64,000 nucleotides of DNA from AWTP1-13 sp963820375 (GCA_963820375.1 CAWFZX010000013.1:176663-240662), one strand, 5' to 3'; positions 34,310 through 44,073 are shown, counted from the stretch's first letter. A program made the numbers and translations. The notes: a model not told the origin generated them from the letters alone.

Positions 34310-36796
34310 ATGCGCCGCGCCCTCAGCGTTGCGACCATCTTCGCCCTGACGGCGCTCGGCCTCAGCGTGGCGATCTTTGGCGAGGGCTACACCCCTTTCG
34401 TGCTGGCGCTGGTGGCGATTGCCACGATCGTCGGGGTCGGTTTGAACATCCTGGTCGGGCTGGCTGGCCAGATCTCGATCGGGCACATCGGCTTTTATGC
34501 CATCGGCGCCTACGTGGTGGCGGTGCTCAGTCTTCAGGGCAGCAATTACTGGGTGGCGCTGGCCTTGGCCGGCCTGATCGCCGGCGGCATCGGGGCGCTG
34601 CTGGCGTTGCCGGCGATTCGCGTGTCCGGCCCCTACCTTGCCATGATGACGATCGCCTTTGCCTTCATCGTCCAGCATACGGCGATCGAATGGCGCGACG
34701 TCACCGGCGGCCAGAATGGCCTGATGAACCTGCCACAGCCGGTGCTTGCCAGCTGGCTGGACGGCGAGCGCAGCATCGGCGTCAGCGCCAGTCTGCTGGC
34801 CGGCCTGTCGCTGTATTTCTTCCATCGCCTGGCCTTGAGTTCGTGGGGCATGGCGATGGTGGCGGTGCGCGACTCGGAGATCGCCGCCCGCGCCATCGGT
34901 TTCCGCCCGGTCATCATCAAGACCATCGCTTTTGCGCTGTCGGCCGCGCTCACGGGCGTGGCCGGCGGCCTGTTCGCAGCCCTGTTCGCCTTTGTCGCGC
35001 CGGACAGCTTTCCGTTCTCCCAGTCGATCCTGTTCCTGCTCGCGGTCATCGTCGGCGGCGCCGGCTGGACGCTCGCCCCGGTGGTCGGCGCGGCCGCGAT
35101 CGTGGTGTTGCCCGAGCTGATCGCCGCCTTGGCCGAATACCGCTTATTGGTGTTCGGCGCGCTGCTGCTGATGGTGCTCTGGCTGGCACCCGAGGGTGTG
35201 CTTGGCTTGCTGGGTCGCTGGCTGCGCCGCAGCGACGGGGCAACCGCGCAATTGCGCGGTTTCTCCATGCCAGAATTCTTGGCAGCCGTCGGCCAGCGCC
35301 AGCCGCTGACGGTCGAGGGTCTGTCGATCGCTTTTGGCGGCGTGCGCGCGGCGACCGGCGTGGCACTGACCGCCGAGCCTGGCCGCATCACCGCCCTGAT
35401 CGGCCCGAACGGGGCGGGCAAGACGACGGTGCTCAACATGATTGGCGGCTTCTACCAGCCCGATGCCGGCAGCATCCGCCTGGGTGACAGCGAGCTGGCC
35501 GGCGCCAGCGCCGCCCGTGTTGCACGCGCTGGGATTGCCCGCACCTACCAGACGACGCAGCTGTTCGGCTCGCTCAGCGTGCTCGATAATGTGCTCTTGG
35601 GTCTGCAGCGAGGCCGCCTGGGGAACCCCTTGGCTGAGGCGGCCGGCCGCGCCGAGCGCCAACAGGCCGAAGGGCTGCTGGCCTTCGTCGGCTATCGGGG
35701 AGCGCTCGGCCTACCCGCTGCCGACCTGCCTCATGTCGACCGCCGCCTGGTGGAGATTGCGCGCGCGCTCGCCATTCGCCCCAGCGTGCTCTTGCTCGAC
35801 GAGCCGGCTGCCGGTCTGATGCGTGCCGACAAGGTGTTGTTGACGGGGGTGTTACGCCGGCTCGCCGATGCCGGCCTCGCCATTATCTTGGTGGAACACG
35901 ACCTGGCGTTGGTGATGGGCATCTCCGACCATCTGGTGGTGCTCGATGCCGGCCGGCCGATCGCCGCTGGCGCGCCCGACGTGGTGCGAGGCGAGGCGAA
36001 GGTGCGCGACGCCTACCTCGGCACCGGCGAGATCGCCGCCCGACCGCGCGCGGTCCCGCTGCCGGCCGAGCCAACGCCGCTGCTGACCGCCGAGGCGCTA
36101 AGCGCGGGCTATCGCTCGGTGGCCGTGCTCGACGCCATCACTTTCGAGGTCGGGCGGGGCGAACTGGTGACCATGCTGGGCGCCAACGGGGCGGGCAAGT
36201 CGACCACCATGCGGGCGTTGAGCGGTCTGCTGCGGCCCGTCTCCGGGTCGATCCGACTTGCCGGTGCCGCCATCGACACCAGCGCGACGCACCGGATTGT
36301 CCGCGCCGGCCTGATTTTGGTGCCGGAAGGCCGCCAGGTGTTCCCCGAGCTCAGCGTGCGCGACAATCTGTTGCTCGGCGCGCATGCCCGCCAGGAGGTC
36401 GATTTGGCGAGCGAGATTGCCGCTGTGCTGCGGCGATTTCCGCGCTTGCAGGAGCGCATCTCCAGCCGCGCCGGGTTGTTGTCGGGCGGCGAGCAACAGA
36501 TGTTGGCGATCGCCCGCGGGCTGATGGGCAAGCCGCAGCTTTTGCTGCTCGACGAACCATCGCTAGGCCTGGCACCAACCATCATCGGCGAGCTGTTCGC
36601 AACGCTGGCCGAGTTGCGCGAGCATGGCATCACCATCCTGCTGGTCGACCAGATGGCGGCCTTGGCCTTGCAGGTGGCGGACCGTGGCTACGTGTTGGAA
36701 TCGGGCCGCATCGTGCGCGCCGATACGGCCATGGCGCTGGCCAAGGATCCCGCTTTGGAAGCAGCCTACCTCGGCGGACTTGCAGCTGCAGAGTGA
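34310..36796 (+). CDS. Fused LivM permease - LivG ATPase - LivF ATPase
   Basis: An 828-residue protein holding three normally separate subunits. Residues 1-295 are a LivM permease ('GLNILVGLAGQISIGHIGFYAIGAY', 'RVSGPYLAMMTIAFAFI'). After a linker (about 296-330) comes a LivG-type ATPase with Walker A 'GPNGAGKTT' near 365, the LivG marker 'ARTYQTTQLFGSLSVLDNVLLG' and Walker B 'VLLLDEP'. Residues about 595-828 are a LivF-type ATPase with 'GANGAGKST', the intact signature 'LSGGEQQ' and 'LLLLDEP'. In the LivG part the ABC signature is degenerate: 'LPHVDRRLVEIARAL' (about residue 472) replaces the usual S-x-G-x-Q. No frameshift is needed; the reading frame and linkers are continuous. Together with LivH it would build a complete importer from two polypeptides. 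Confidence 0.9.
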   Translation: MRRALSVATIFALTALGLSVAIFGEGYTPFVLALVAIATIVGVGLNILVGLAGQISIGHIGFYAIGAYVVAVLSLQGSNYWVALALAGLIAGGIGALLALPAIRVSGPYLAMMTIAFAFIVQHTAIEWRDVTGGQNGLMNLPQPVLASWLDGERSIGVSASLLAGLSLYFFHRLALSSWGMAMVAVRDSEIAARAIGFRPVIIKTIAFALSAALTGVAGGLFAALFAFVAPDSFPFSQSILFLLAVIVGGAGWTLAPVVGAAAIVVLPELIAALAEYRLLVFGALLLMVLWLAPEGVLGLLGRWLRRSDGATAQLRGFSMPEFLAAVGQRQPLTVEGLSIAFGGVRAATGVALTAEPGRITALIGPNGAGKTTVLNMIGGFYQPDAGSIRLGDSELAGASAARVARAGIARTYQTTQLFGSLSVLDNVLLGLQRGRLGNPLAEAAGRAERQQAEGLLAFVGYRGALGLPAADLPHVDRRLVEIARALAIRPSVLLLDEPAAGLMRADKVLLTGVLRRLADAGLAIILVEHDLALVMGISDHLVVLDAGRPIAAGAPDVVRGEAKVRDAYLGTGEIAARPRAVPLPAEPTPLLTAEALSAGYRSVAVLDAITFEVGRGELVTMLGANGAGKSTTMRALSGLLRPVSGSIRLAGAAIDTSATHRIVRAGLILVPEGRQVFPELSVRDNLLLGAHARQEVDLASEIAAVLRRFPRLQERISSRAGLLSGGEQQMLAIARGLMGKPQLLLLDEPSLGLAPTIIGELFATLAELREHGITILLVDQMAALALQVADRGYVLESGRIVRADTAMALAKDPALEAAYLGGLAAAE

Positions 36797-36803
36797 GAGC
36801 GCC

Positions 36804-38033
36804 ATGAGCTTCGACATTGTGCTGCGTGAGGCGCGTCTTGCCAGTGATCCCGAGCGCTTGGTCGACATCGGCATCCGCGATGGTCGGATCGCGGCCATCG
36901 CAGCGCGCCTTACGGGCGCCAGCCAGATCGAGCCAATCGACGGTGGACTGCTGGTGCCGGGCTTTGTCGAGACCCACATTCATCTCGACAAGTCCTGCAT
37001 CATCGACCGCTGCAGCATTAGCCAAGGCACGCTCGCCGAAGCCATTGCTGAAACGGCACGTGCCAAGCGCGCCTTCACCGAGGAGGACATCGCCGAGCGC
37101 GCGCGCCGCACCTTGGAAAACGCGATCCTCAATGGCACGATGCACATGCGCAGCCATGTCGAGGTCGACCCGCGCATCGGCTTGAAAGGCTGGCGCGCGG
37201 TGCGCGCGCTGGCGCGCAGCTACGCCTGGGCCATCGACCTTGAAATCTGCGTATTCCCGCAGGAGGGTCTCATCAATGACCCCGGCACCGAGGAGCTACT
37301 GCTGCAGGCGTGCGCTGAAGGCGCCGATGTGATCGGCGGCTGTCCCTACGCGGACAGCGAACCGATCGAGCACATCGCCCGCGTCTTCGCCATCGCCCGC
37401 CGCTTCGATCTCGATATCGATTTCCACCTGGATTTTGATCTCGACGCCAATTGGATGCATCTCGACGAGGTGATGCGGCAAACGCGGCTCGCCGGCTATG
37501 GTGGCCGCGTTGCCGTCGGCCATGTCAGCAAACTCTCCGCGCTACCCTCGCAACGCCAGATCGAAATCGCCCACCAGCTGGCGCAGGCGGGCGTTGCCGT
37601 TACCGTGCTGCCGGCAACCGATCTCTTTTTGATGGGACGCGACAGCGATTACAACGTGCCGCGCGGCGTGACGCGTGCCGATCGCCTGGCCCAGCACGGC
37701 GTCACCTGCTCGCTGGCCAGCAACAATATTTTGAACGCCTTCACGCCCTTCGGCGATGCTTCGCTGCTCCGCATGGCCAACCTCTATGCCAACGTCGCCC
37801 AGCTCGGGCGGCAGCAGGACTTCGCGCGCTGTTTCGACATGATTACAGCGGCCGCGGCCAGGCTCATGCGCCTCGACGGCTATGGGCTGGCGGTCGGTAG
37901 CTTTGCCGATCTCCTCGTCCTACCCTGCCGCAGTCCCGTGGCAGCGGTGACCGAGCCGTGCCAGCCCAGCCTCGGGTTCAAGCGCGGTCGCAAGAGCTTT
38001 ACCCGCCCGCCGAGCCGGCTCCACACACCCTGA
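36804..38033 (+). CDS. Cytosine-deaminase-like amidohydrolase
   Basis: A 409-residue amidohydrolase of the cytosine deaminase / AtzC-like group (COG0402). Metal and catalytic motifs are 'ETHIHLDKSCI' (HxHxDK), 'MRSHVEVDP', 'FHLDFDLD' and 'VGHVSKLS'. The later motif, usually S-D-N with a metal-ligand Asp, reads 'SLASNNILNAFTPFGD', with Asn at position 307 where Asp is expected; whether this is a subfamily trait or a loss is unclear. The C-terminal region is Arg/Pro rich. It starts seven bases after the fused transporter gene, with GAGTGAGAG upstream, so it belongs to that operon and presumably acts on the imported compound. Confidence 0.83.
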   Translation: MSFDIVLREARLASDPERLVDIGIRDGRIAAIAARLTGASQIEPIDGGLLVPGFVETHIHLDKSCIIDRCSISQGTLAEAIAETARAKRAFTEEDIAERARRTLENAILNGTMHMRSHVEVDPRIGLKGWRAVRALARSYAWAIDLEICVFPQEGLINDPGTEELLLQACAEGADVIGGCPYADSEPIEHIARVFAIARRFDLDIDFHLDFDLDANWMHLDEVMRQTRLAGYGGRVAVGHVSKLSALPSQRQIEIAHQLAQAGVAVTVLPATDLFLMGRDSDYNVPRGVTRADRLAQHGVTCSLASNNILNAFTPFGDASLLRMANLYANVAQLGRQQDFARCFDMITAAAARLMRLDGYGLAVGSFADLLVLPCRSPVAAVTEPCQPSLGFKRGRKSFTRPPSRLHTP

Positions 38034-38254
38034 CCGCCGCAGCCAGGTGCGGGGCTGGGACACCTGCGCAGCCCCGATCGCGGCAACCCCAAAAAGCAGC
38101 AGCAAACCTGCTTGGCAAAGTGGGCGAAGCGCAAATGCATGGGCGAAGAGGCGGCGGCATGGCAGCCGACGTCGATGCCAACAGTCACCGCGTGCGGCCA
38201 GCGCCAATCCCGCGCCAAAAAGCGCTAGCCCCGATCGCCTTGCCGATGGGCAAA

Positions 38255-38278
38255 ATTGGTGGGAACCGATTGGTGGGA
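38255..38278. repeat. Tandem ATTGGTGGGA direct repeat before the hybrid kinase gene
   Basis: ATTGGTGGGA occurs at 38255-38264 and again at 38269-38278, 14 bases apart, about 50 bases before the TTG start at 38327. The spacing and position suggest a regulator site or part of the kinase promoter. No other strong feature is seen in 38034-38326. Confidence 0.4.
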
Positions 38279-38326
38279 TCCCGAATTATCTATGGTTAAG
38301 CCAGCGTTTGAATACGGGGAGAGCAA

Positions 38327-41300
38327 TTGCAGAGCGTGGGACAGCCGGCTGCGACGGGTGAGTGGCTAGTCGGTGGCGGCGAAATGGGCGCGCTCATTCG
38401 CGCAAAGGACTGGAGCGAGACTTCCATCGGGCCAAGGGAGAGCTGGTCACTCGCGCTGCGGATGATGGTGAGCTTTTTGGTCGCCAACCGGTTCCCCATG
38501 CTCCTCTGGTGGGGCCCAGAGTATGTGTCAATTTACAATGACCCCTACCGGCCGGTGCTGGGCACGAAGCATCCCTGGGGTCTTGGTCGGCCAGTGAGCG
38601 AGTGCTGGAGCGAGATCTGGCACATCCTCAAGCCGCTGATCGATACGCCCTTCAATGGCGGCCCCGCCACATGGAACGACGACATCGCGCTGGAGATCAA
38701 CCGGCACGGGTTTATGGAGGAAACGCACTTCACGATCGCGTACAGTCCTGTACCTGACGCAACCGTGGCCACCGGCATCGGCGGCGTACTGGCCACCGTC
38801 ACTGAAACAACTGAGAAAGTGGTCAGCGAGCGCCGGATCAGAGTACTGCGCGACCTCGGCTACCGTGCAGCCGAGGCCAGGACGACAGAAGAGGCGTGTG
38901 CGATCGCCGCTGGGACGTTGGCAAAGCATTCCCAGGACGTTCCGTTCGCGCTCATCTACCTCGTGGACGCAACCGGCCGCCAAGCACGCCTTGCTGGCGG
39001 GGCCGGCATTGGTCGCGACGAGACGTTCAGCCCCCCTGTCGTTGATTTGCATGGTGCAAACCAGCAGGGAGGCTGGCCTCTCGCGGCGGCCATGCAGCAG
39101 CCCCAACTGCAGGTTATCGAGGATCTCGGCTCGCGCTTCGCCGATGTCCCAGCAGGTCCCTGGACAGATCCGCCACACACCGCGGTCATCTTGCCTATTC
39201 CCTCGAATCTGCCAGGTGAAGTTGCTGGCTTGTTGGTCACCGGCATCAGCTCACGGCTGCGGTTTGATGAGCACTACTGCGACTTTCTCGAGCTGATGAA
39301 GACGCAGATTGCAACCGTCATCGCCAATTCGCGGGCTTACGAGGAGGCGCAGAAGCGGGCGGAGGCGCTGGCAGAAATCGATCGAGCCAAGACAACCTTC
39401 TTCTCCAACGTCAGCCACGAATTCCGCACGCCGCTTACGTTGATGCTCGGCCCGCTGGAAGAGCTCAAGAACGAATTTGGTAGCTCACCCAACTCCCTCT
39501 CAGGGCCGCAATATCAACAGGTCGACCTCGTGCATCGCAGCGGGTTGCGACTACTCAAACTCGTGAACACGCTGCTCGACTTCTCCCGCATTGAAGCCGG
39601 ACGGGTGCAGGCGCTCTACGAGCCGACGGACTTAGCGGCCTTTACCGCAGAAATCGCCAGCATGTTTCGTTCGGCGATGGACAAGGCTGGGCTCCGGTTT
39701 GTGATCGACTGCCCGGCCTTGACCGAGCAAGCCCTTGTTGATCGTGAAATGTGGGAGAAGATCGTCCTCAATCTTGTGTCCAACGCTTTCAAGTTCACAT
39801 TCGATGGCGAAATCGCAGTTAAGCTCAAAATCGTGGGCGACAATTTCGAGCTCACAATTCGAGATACTGGCACGGGCATTCCGCAGGACGAGGTGCCGAA
39901 GCTGTTTGAGCGCTTCCACCGGGTGGCCGGCGCGCAGGGACGCACACACGAGGGCAGCGGCATTGGCCTTGCCCTCGTCCAGGAGCTGGCGCGGCTGCAT
40001 GGCGGTTTGGTCACGGCCGAAAGCCGTTTTGGGCGCGGCAGCACGTTTCGTGTCCTGCTGCCCACCGGCAGCCGCCACCTGCCCGCAAGCCAAATTGGCG
40101 CAGCACGCACCCAGGTCTCCACCGCGGTGGGGGCGGGTCCCTTCATCGAGGAAGCCTTGCGCTGGTTGCCCGACGCCGAGAGCAGCGGCACCGGTGATGG
40201 CAACAGAGTACTGGATGCCGCCAACGTTCGCAGCAGCGAACGGACCCGTATTCTGCTTGCCGACGACAATGCGGACATGCGGGCCTATGTGCAACGCATT
40301 CTGAACCCCTTATACGAGGTCGAAGCGGTCGCCGACGGCGAGGCTGCTCTGGCGGCGATTGGGCGACGCCGGCCTGACTTGGTCGTCAGCGACGTGATGA
40401 TGCCGCGGCTTGATGGGATCGAGATGGTGGCACGCTTACGCGCCGACGAGCGCACGCGAACCTTACCCATCATCCTGTTGTCCGCTCGTGCCGGTGAAGA
40501 GGCGAAAGAGCAAGGGCTGGCGCGGGGAGCGGATGAGTACCTGGTCAAGCCATTCAGTGCGCGTGAGCTACTGACGCGGGTAAGTGCCGCGATCGAGCTT
40601 TCACGAATGCGCTCCCAGAGCGAGCGGTTTCTGCAGGAAGAAGCGCAGATACTCACGCAGCTTAACAAAGTCGGCGCGGCCGTGGCCGCCGAGCTCGATT
40701 TGGAGCGTACCGTACAAGTGGTAACGGATGCTGCCACGGAATTGTCGGGGGCGTCCTTCGGGTCATTTTTCTACAATGTGACGGACGCTAAGGGAGAGTC
40801 GTACACTCTGTACACGTTATCAGGCGCGCCGCGCTCGGCATTCGCAAGATTTCCGATGCCGCGGAATACGGCAGTGTTCGGACCAACCTTCTCTGGCGAA
40901 GGCGTTGTTCGCTCTGACGACATCACCAAAGATGCACGCTATGGCCAGAATTCTCCCTACCGCGGTATGCCCGAAGGGCACCTACCTGTGCGCAGCTACC
41001 TCGCCGCGCCAGTGATATCCAGATCCGGCGAAGTGCTCGGGGGTCTGTTTTTCGGCCATCCCGAAGTGGGCATCTTCAGCGAGCGTGCCGAGCGCATCGT
41101 CAGCGCCATTGCGCTGCAAGCCGGCATAGCCATAGACAAAGCAAAGCTCTATCGAGCCGCGCAGGCTGAAATAGCGCGCCGCCAGCAGATCGAAGCTCGA
41201 CTGCGCGAGGGTGAGCAAACGCTGGAAAGGCGAGTTGCCGAGCGAACCGCTCAGTGGATTGCAGCATCTCAGGAACGGGAAAGAGCAGAAGGCAATTTCC

Positions 41301-43219
41301 GTCTGCTCGTAGAGGGCGTCGTCGACTATGCCATCTACATGCTGGATCCCAAGGGGATCATTACAAGCTGGAATGCCGGCGGCGAGCGCATCAAGGGTTA
41401 TCGTTCTGACGAGGTCGTTGGCGAGCATTACAGCCGTTTCTTTACGCCGGAGGATCGCAACAGACACCTCCCTGAAAATGCTCTCGAAGTCGCGACCCGT
41501 GACGGCAAGTATGAAGGAGAGGGCTGGCGAATTCGCAAGGACGGGAGCCGGTTCTGGGCAAGCGTGGTGCTTGACGCAATCCGCGACGCGAGCGGCCGTC
41601 TGATCGGCTTTGCCAAGATCACACGCGACACCACCGAGCGTCGCGAAGCGACCATCGCCCTGCAAAAGAGCCAGGAGCAACTGGCGCAGGCGCAAAAAAT
41701 GGAGGGCATCGGTCATTTGACCGGTGGAGTTGCCCATGACTTCAACAATCTGCTGACCATCATTATGGGCAACTTGGAGACCCTACGGCGCGTCGCAAGA
41801 GACCCAAAAGCCGACCCCTCCCGACTTAACCGCTCGATCGAGAATGCGATGCTCGGCGCGGAGCGGGCAGCGGCCCTCACGCAAAGACTGCTGGCCTTCT
41901 CGCGGCAGCAACCGCTCGAACCAAGGGTTCTCGAGGTGAACCGGCTGATTGCCGGGATGTCAGATCTGTTGCGGCGTTCCTTGGGAGAGGACGTTGCCAT
42001 CGAGACCGTGCTAGCGGGCGGCCTTTGGCGCGTACACGTCGATCCCAATCAGCTTGAGGTCGCTCTCCTCAACCTCGCCATCAATGCGCGCGACGCAATG
42101 CAGGACGGCGGCAAGCTGACGATAGAGACAGCGAACGCTTCCCTCGACGAGCATTACGCGGCGAGCCAAGCCGAGGTCGTCGCGGGCCAATACGTCGCCA
42201 TCTGCGTCACTGATACCGGGAGTGGGATGACGCCGGACGTCATCGAACGGGCCTTCGAGCCGTTTTTCACGACCAAGGATGTCGGTCACGGAACCGGGCT
42301 GGGGCTTTCCCAGGTTTATGGCTTCGTCAAACAGTCAGGCGGCCACGTTAAGATCTACTCGGAGGTCAACCAGGGCACGACCATCAAGATCTACCTTCCG
42401 CGTCTGCATGCTGCGGAAATTGCGACGCCACCACCCAAACCTGCTGCTCCTCTCGCGCGCGGGCAGGCATCCGAGACAATCCTTGTGGTCGAGGATGACC
42501 CGGATGTTCGCAATCACACGAAGGCAGTTCTTGGCGAACTCGGTTACCGCACATTTGAGGCGGGTACGGGACGAGCTGCATTGCAGCTTCTAAAGACACA
42601 TCCGGAGATAAAGCTTTTGTTCACGGACGTGGGCCTTCCCGGCGGTATGAACGGACGCGAGCTTGCGGACGACGCGCGTCGCCTCAATGCCGACTTGAAA
42701 GTTCTCATGACAACCGGCTATGCGCGCAATGCCATCGTGCACGATGGCAAGCTCGATCCCGGCGTGCAGCTGATCACCAAGCCGTTCACCTACGCCGCAC
42801 TGGCCGCCAAGGTAAGGAGCATTCTTGACGCCCCGCCGCGTAGTGGCCGCATCCTCCTGGTGGAGGACGAGCCACTGATCAGGATGGCAGCCGTTGAGCA
42901 ACTCGAGGCGCTGGGCTTCAAAGTTGAGACAGCGGGTTCAGCAGCCGACGCAATGAGCAAACTGAAGCTCGTTGGTGACGTCGAGGCCGCGATCATAGAC
43001 GTCGGACTTCCCGACCCAACTGGCGACGTGCTGGTAAGCGAAGTGCGAGTGATCTATCCAAAAATGCCAATAATTATTGCAAGCGGGTACAATGCGCCGG
43101 AGCTGCGCGAGAAATTCAAAACCGATACCCTGGTTGCTTTCCTCGGCAAGCCGTATACCGAAGCTCAGTTACGATCTGTACTGTCTTCGCTTAATGTAGG
43201 TGGCCTGAGTGCAGCCTAG
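38327..43219 (+). CDS. Multi-domain hybrid sensor histidine kinase with two kinase cores and three receiver domains
   Basis: A 1630-residue cytoplasmic signalling protein with no membrane segment. Order of domains: PAS-like (about 20-160); GAF (165-340); HisKA with 'SHEFRTPL' (His364) and HATPase_c (about 470-590); receiver 1 (642-760, acidic pair Asp646/647, phospho-acceptor Asp689 in 'DVMMPRLDG'); GAF (780-950); coiled coil; PAS (about 990-1110); a second kinase core of the 'GGVAHDFNN' type (His1137, HATPase about 1235-1360 with 'GTGLGLSQVYGF'); receiver 2 (1384-1500, Asp1434) and receiver 3 (1508-1625, Asp1558). The TTG start has GGGGAG six bases upstream. Two kinase modules with three receivers imply an internal phosphorelay or integration of two signals. 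No output domain or adjacent regulator gene is present; the partner must be elsewhere. Confidence 0.9.
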   Translation: MQSVGQPAATGEWLVGGGEMGALIRAKDWSETSIGPRESWSLALRMMVSFLVANRFPMLLWWGPEYVSIYNDPYRPVLGTKHPWGLGRPVSECWSEIWHILKPLIDTPFNGGPATWNDDIALEINRHGFMEETHFTIAYSPVPDATVATGIGGVLATVTETTEKVVSERRIRVLRDLGYRAAEARTTEEACAIAAGTLAKHSQDVPFALIYLVDATGRQARLAGGAGIGRDETFSPPVVDLHGANQQGGWPLAAAMQQPQLQVIEDLGSRFADVPAGPWTDPPHTAVILPIPSNLPGEVAGLLVTGISSRLRFDEHYCDFLELMKTQIATVIANSRAYEEAQKRAEALAEIDRAKTTFFSNVSHEFRTPLTLMLGPLEELKNEFGSSPNSLSGPQYQQVDLVHRSGLRLLKLVNTLLDFSRIEAGRVQALYEPTDLAAFTAEIASMFRSAMDKAGLRFVIDCPALTEQALVDREMWEKIVLNLVSNAFKFTFDGEIAVKLKIVGDNFELTIRDTGTGIPQDEVPKLFERFHRVAGAQGRTHEGSGIGLALVQELARLHGGLVTAESRFGRGSTFRVLLPTGSRHLPASQIGAARTQVSTAVGAGPFIEEALRWLPDAESSGTGDGNRVLDAANVRSSERTRILLADDNADMRAYVQRILNPLYEVEAVADGEAALAAIGRRRPDLVVSDVMMPRLDGIEMVARLRADERTRTLPIILLSARAGEEAKEQGLARGADEYLVKPFSARELLTRVSAAIELSRMRSQSERFLQEEAQILTQLNKVGAAVAAELDLERTVQVVTDAATELSGASFGSFFYNVTDAKGESYTLYTLSGAPRSAFARFPMPRNTAVFGPTFSGEGVVRSDDITKDARYGQNSPYRGMPEGHLPVRSYLAAPVISRSGEVLGGLFFGHPEVGIFSERAERIVSAIALQAGIAIDKAKLYRAAQAEIARRQQIEARLREGEQTLERRVAERTAQWIAASQERERAEGNFRLLVEGVVDYAIYMLDPKGIITSWNAGGERIKGYRSDEVVGEHYSRFFTPEDRNRHLPENALEVATRDGKYEGEGWRIRKDGSRFWASVVLDAIRDASGRLIGFAKITRDTTERREATIALQKSQEQLAQAQKMEGIGHLTGGVAHDFNNLLTIIMGNLETLRRVARDPKADPSRLNRSIENAMLGAERAAALTQRLLAFSRQQPLEPRVLEVNRLIAGMSDLLRRSLGEDVAIETVLAGGLWRVHVDPNQLEVALLNLAINARDAMQDGGKLTIETANASLDEHYAASQAEVVAGQYVAICVTDTGSGMTPDVIERAFEPFFTTKDVGHGTGLGLSQVYGFVKQSGGHVKIYSEVNQGTTIKIYLPRLHAAEIATPPPKPAAPLARGQASETILVVEDDPDVRNHTKAVLGELGYRTFEAGTGRAALQLLKTHPEIKLLFTDVGLPGGMNGRELADDARRLNADLKVLMTTGYARNAIVHDGKLDPGVQLITKPFTYAALAAKVRSILDAPPRSGRILLVEDEPLIRMAAVEQLEALGFKVETAGSAADAMSKLKLVGDVEAAIIDVGLPDPTGDVLVSEVRVIYPKMPIIIASGYNAPELREKFKTDTLVAFLGKPYTEAQLRSVLSSLNVGGLSAA

Positions 43220-44073
43220 GCGCACATGTCTCGCTGCGTACTTCCGCTTGGCACCGGGCTGAAACCTTCGCCCGGCGCAACTCATCCGTCAGCTCATTGG
43301 CGTACATGAGACGCGCTGAGCACGTCGGATCGAGGCCCCGCAGTTGACCGCTGCTGTCGATATCACCATCGACCCACTTCAGACCTGAGGCGGCATAGCA
43401 TCATCGCGACGCAACATCTTGCTTTGGCTAGTCCACGTCATCGTGTCGCGTTCGGTCGAACGATCGATGCTGGCTGGTTTTGCCTCGTCGATGCGGTCGC
43501 AGCGCTGCAACAGGACGGTGGCGCCAGCATCGGCTCTTTGCTGACGCTTACAGCGCCATGCCGAGCCCGCTAGCGTCGTTGTTAGTTCAATTGCACAGCG
43601 CGTCTGGCCAACCTTCTTGCTTCGGCAAGCGCTTCTGCCGGTCGATGACCCAGCCAGACGCCTGCCCTCTGGGAAAGCACGCTGCGGCTGCGGCCGCGGC
43701 CAATCGCTTTGGGAAAAAACTGGCTCCCAAGGGGTTTGAGGGTTTGAGAGCCAGAGATGGGAAACGGCCACGGCCCGACAATTGGAGTTGGGAAGCAATT
43801 GCCGATCCTTGGCAGCGCCGGACCCTATCTTGCTCAAGCGGGCGGCCGCAAGCCGCCCTGAGGGCTTAGCGGCGTGGGGCTTTGGTACCATGCGTGCGGG
43901 CTCCGACCGCGGACCAAAGGCCGACGCGCGTTAGCCGGACCGGGCGCCTTCCCTCGCCTGGCTCGAGGCTGTCGGGGATGTTCGGCGCGGCGAAGGTGGC
44001 CCATTGCGAGAGATGCGCGACGGCACCGCGCCCATCGACAGCCGCCGCGCCTTGGCGTGGCCAGCCCGCGGCG
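43220..44073. other. 854-base region without a recognisable gene
   Basis: Between the hybrid kinase and the convergent metallo-beta-lactamase-fold gene. The longest frames (43379-43891 minus, 43480-43869 plus) give low-complexity translations rich in Arg, Ser and Pro with no family pattern and no good ribosome binding site. I see no tRNA, insertion sequence end or clear terminator. It may be decayed coding DNA. Confidence 0.5.

Noticed and set aside
33637..35487. A 616-codon plus-strand frame across the permease genes
   Set aside because: Composition is Arg/His/Gly rich without pattern, and it overlaps two clear transporter genes in their proper frames.
38255..38300. GGAAC before the hybrid kinase as an EcfG stress promoter
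   Set aside because: No GTT-type -10 element lies 16-17 bases downstream; the direct repeat is the clearer signal.
43379..43891. A 170-codon minus-strand frame after the hybrid kinase
   Set aside because: No family pattern, no ribosome binding site, biased low-complexity translation.
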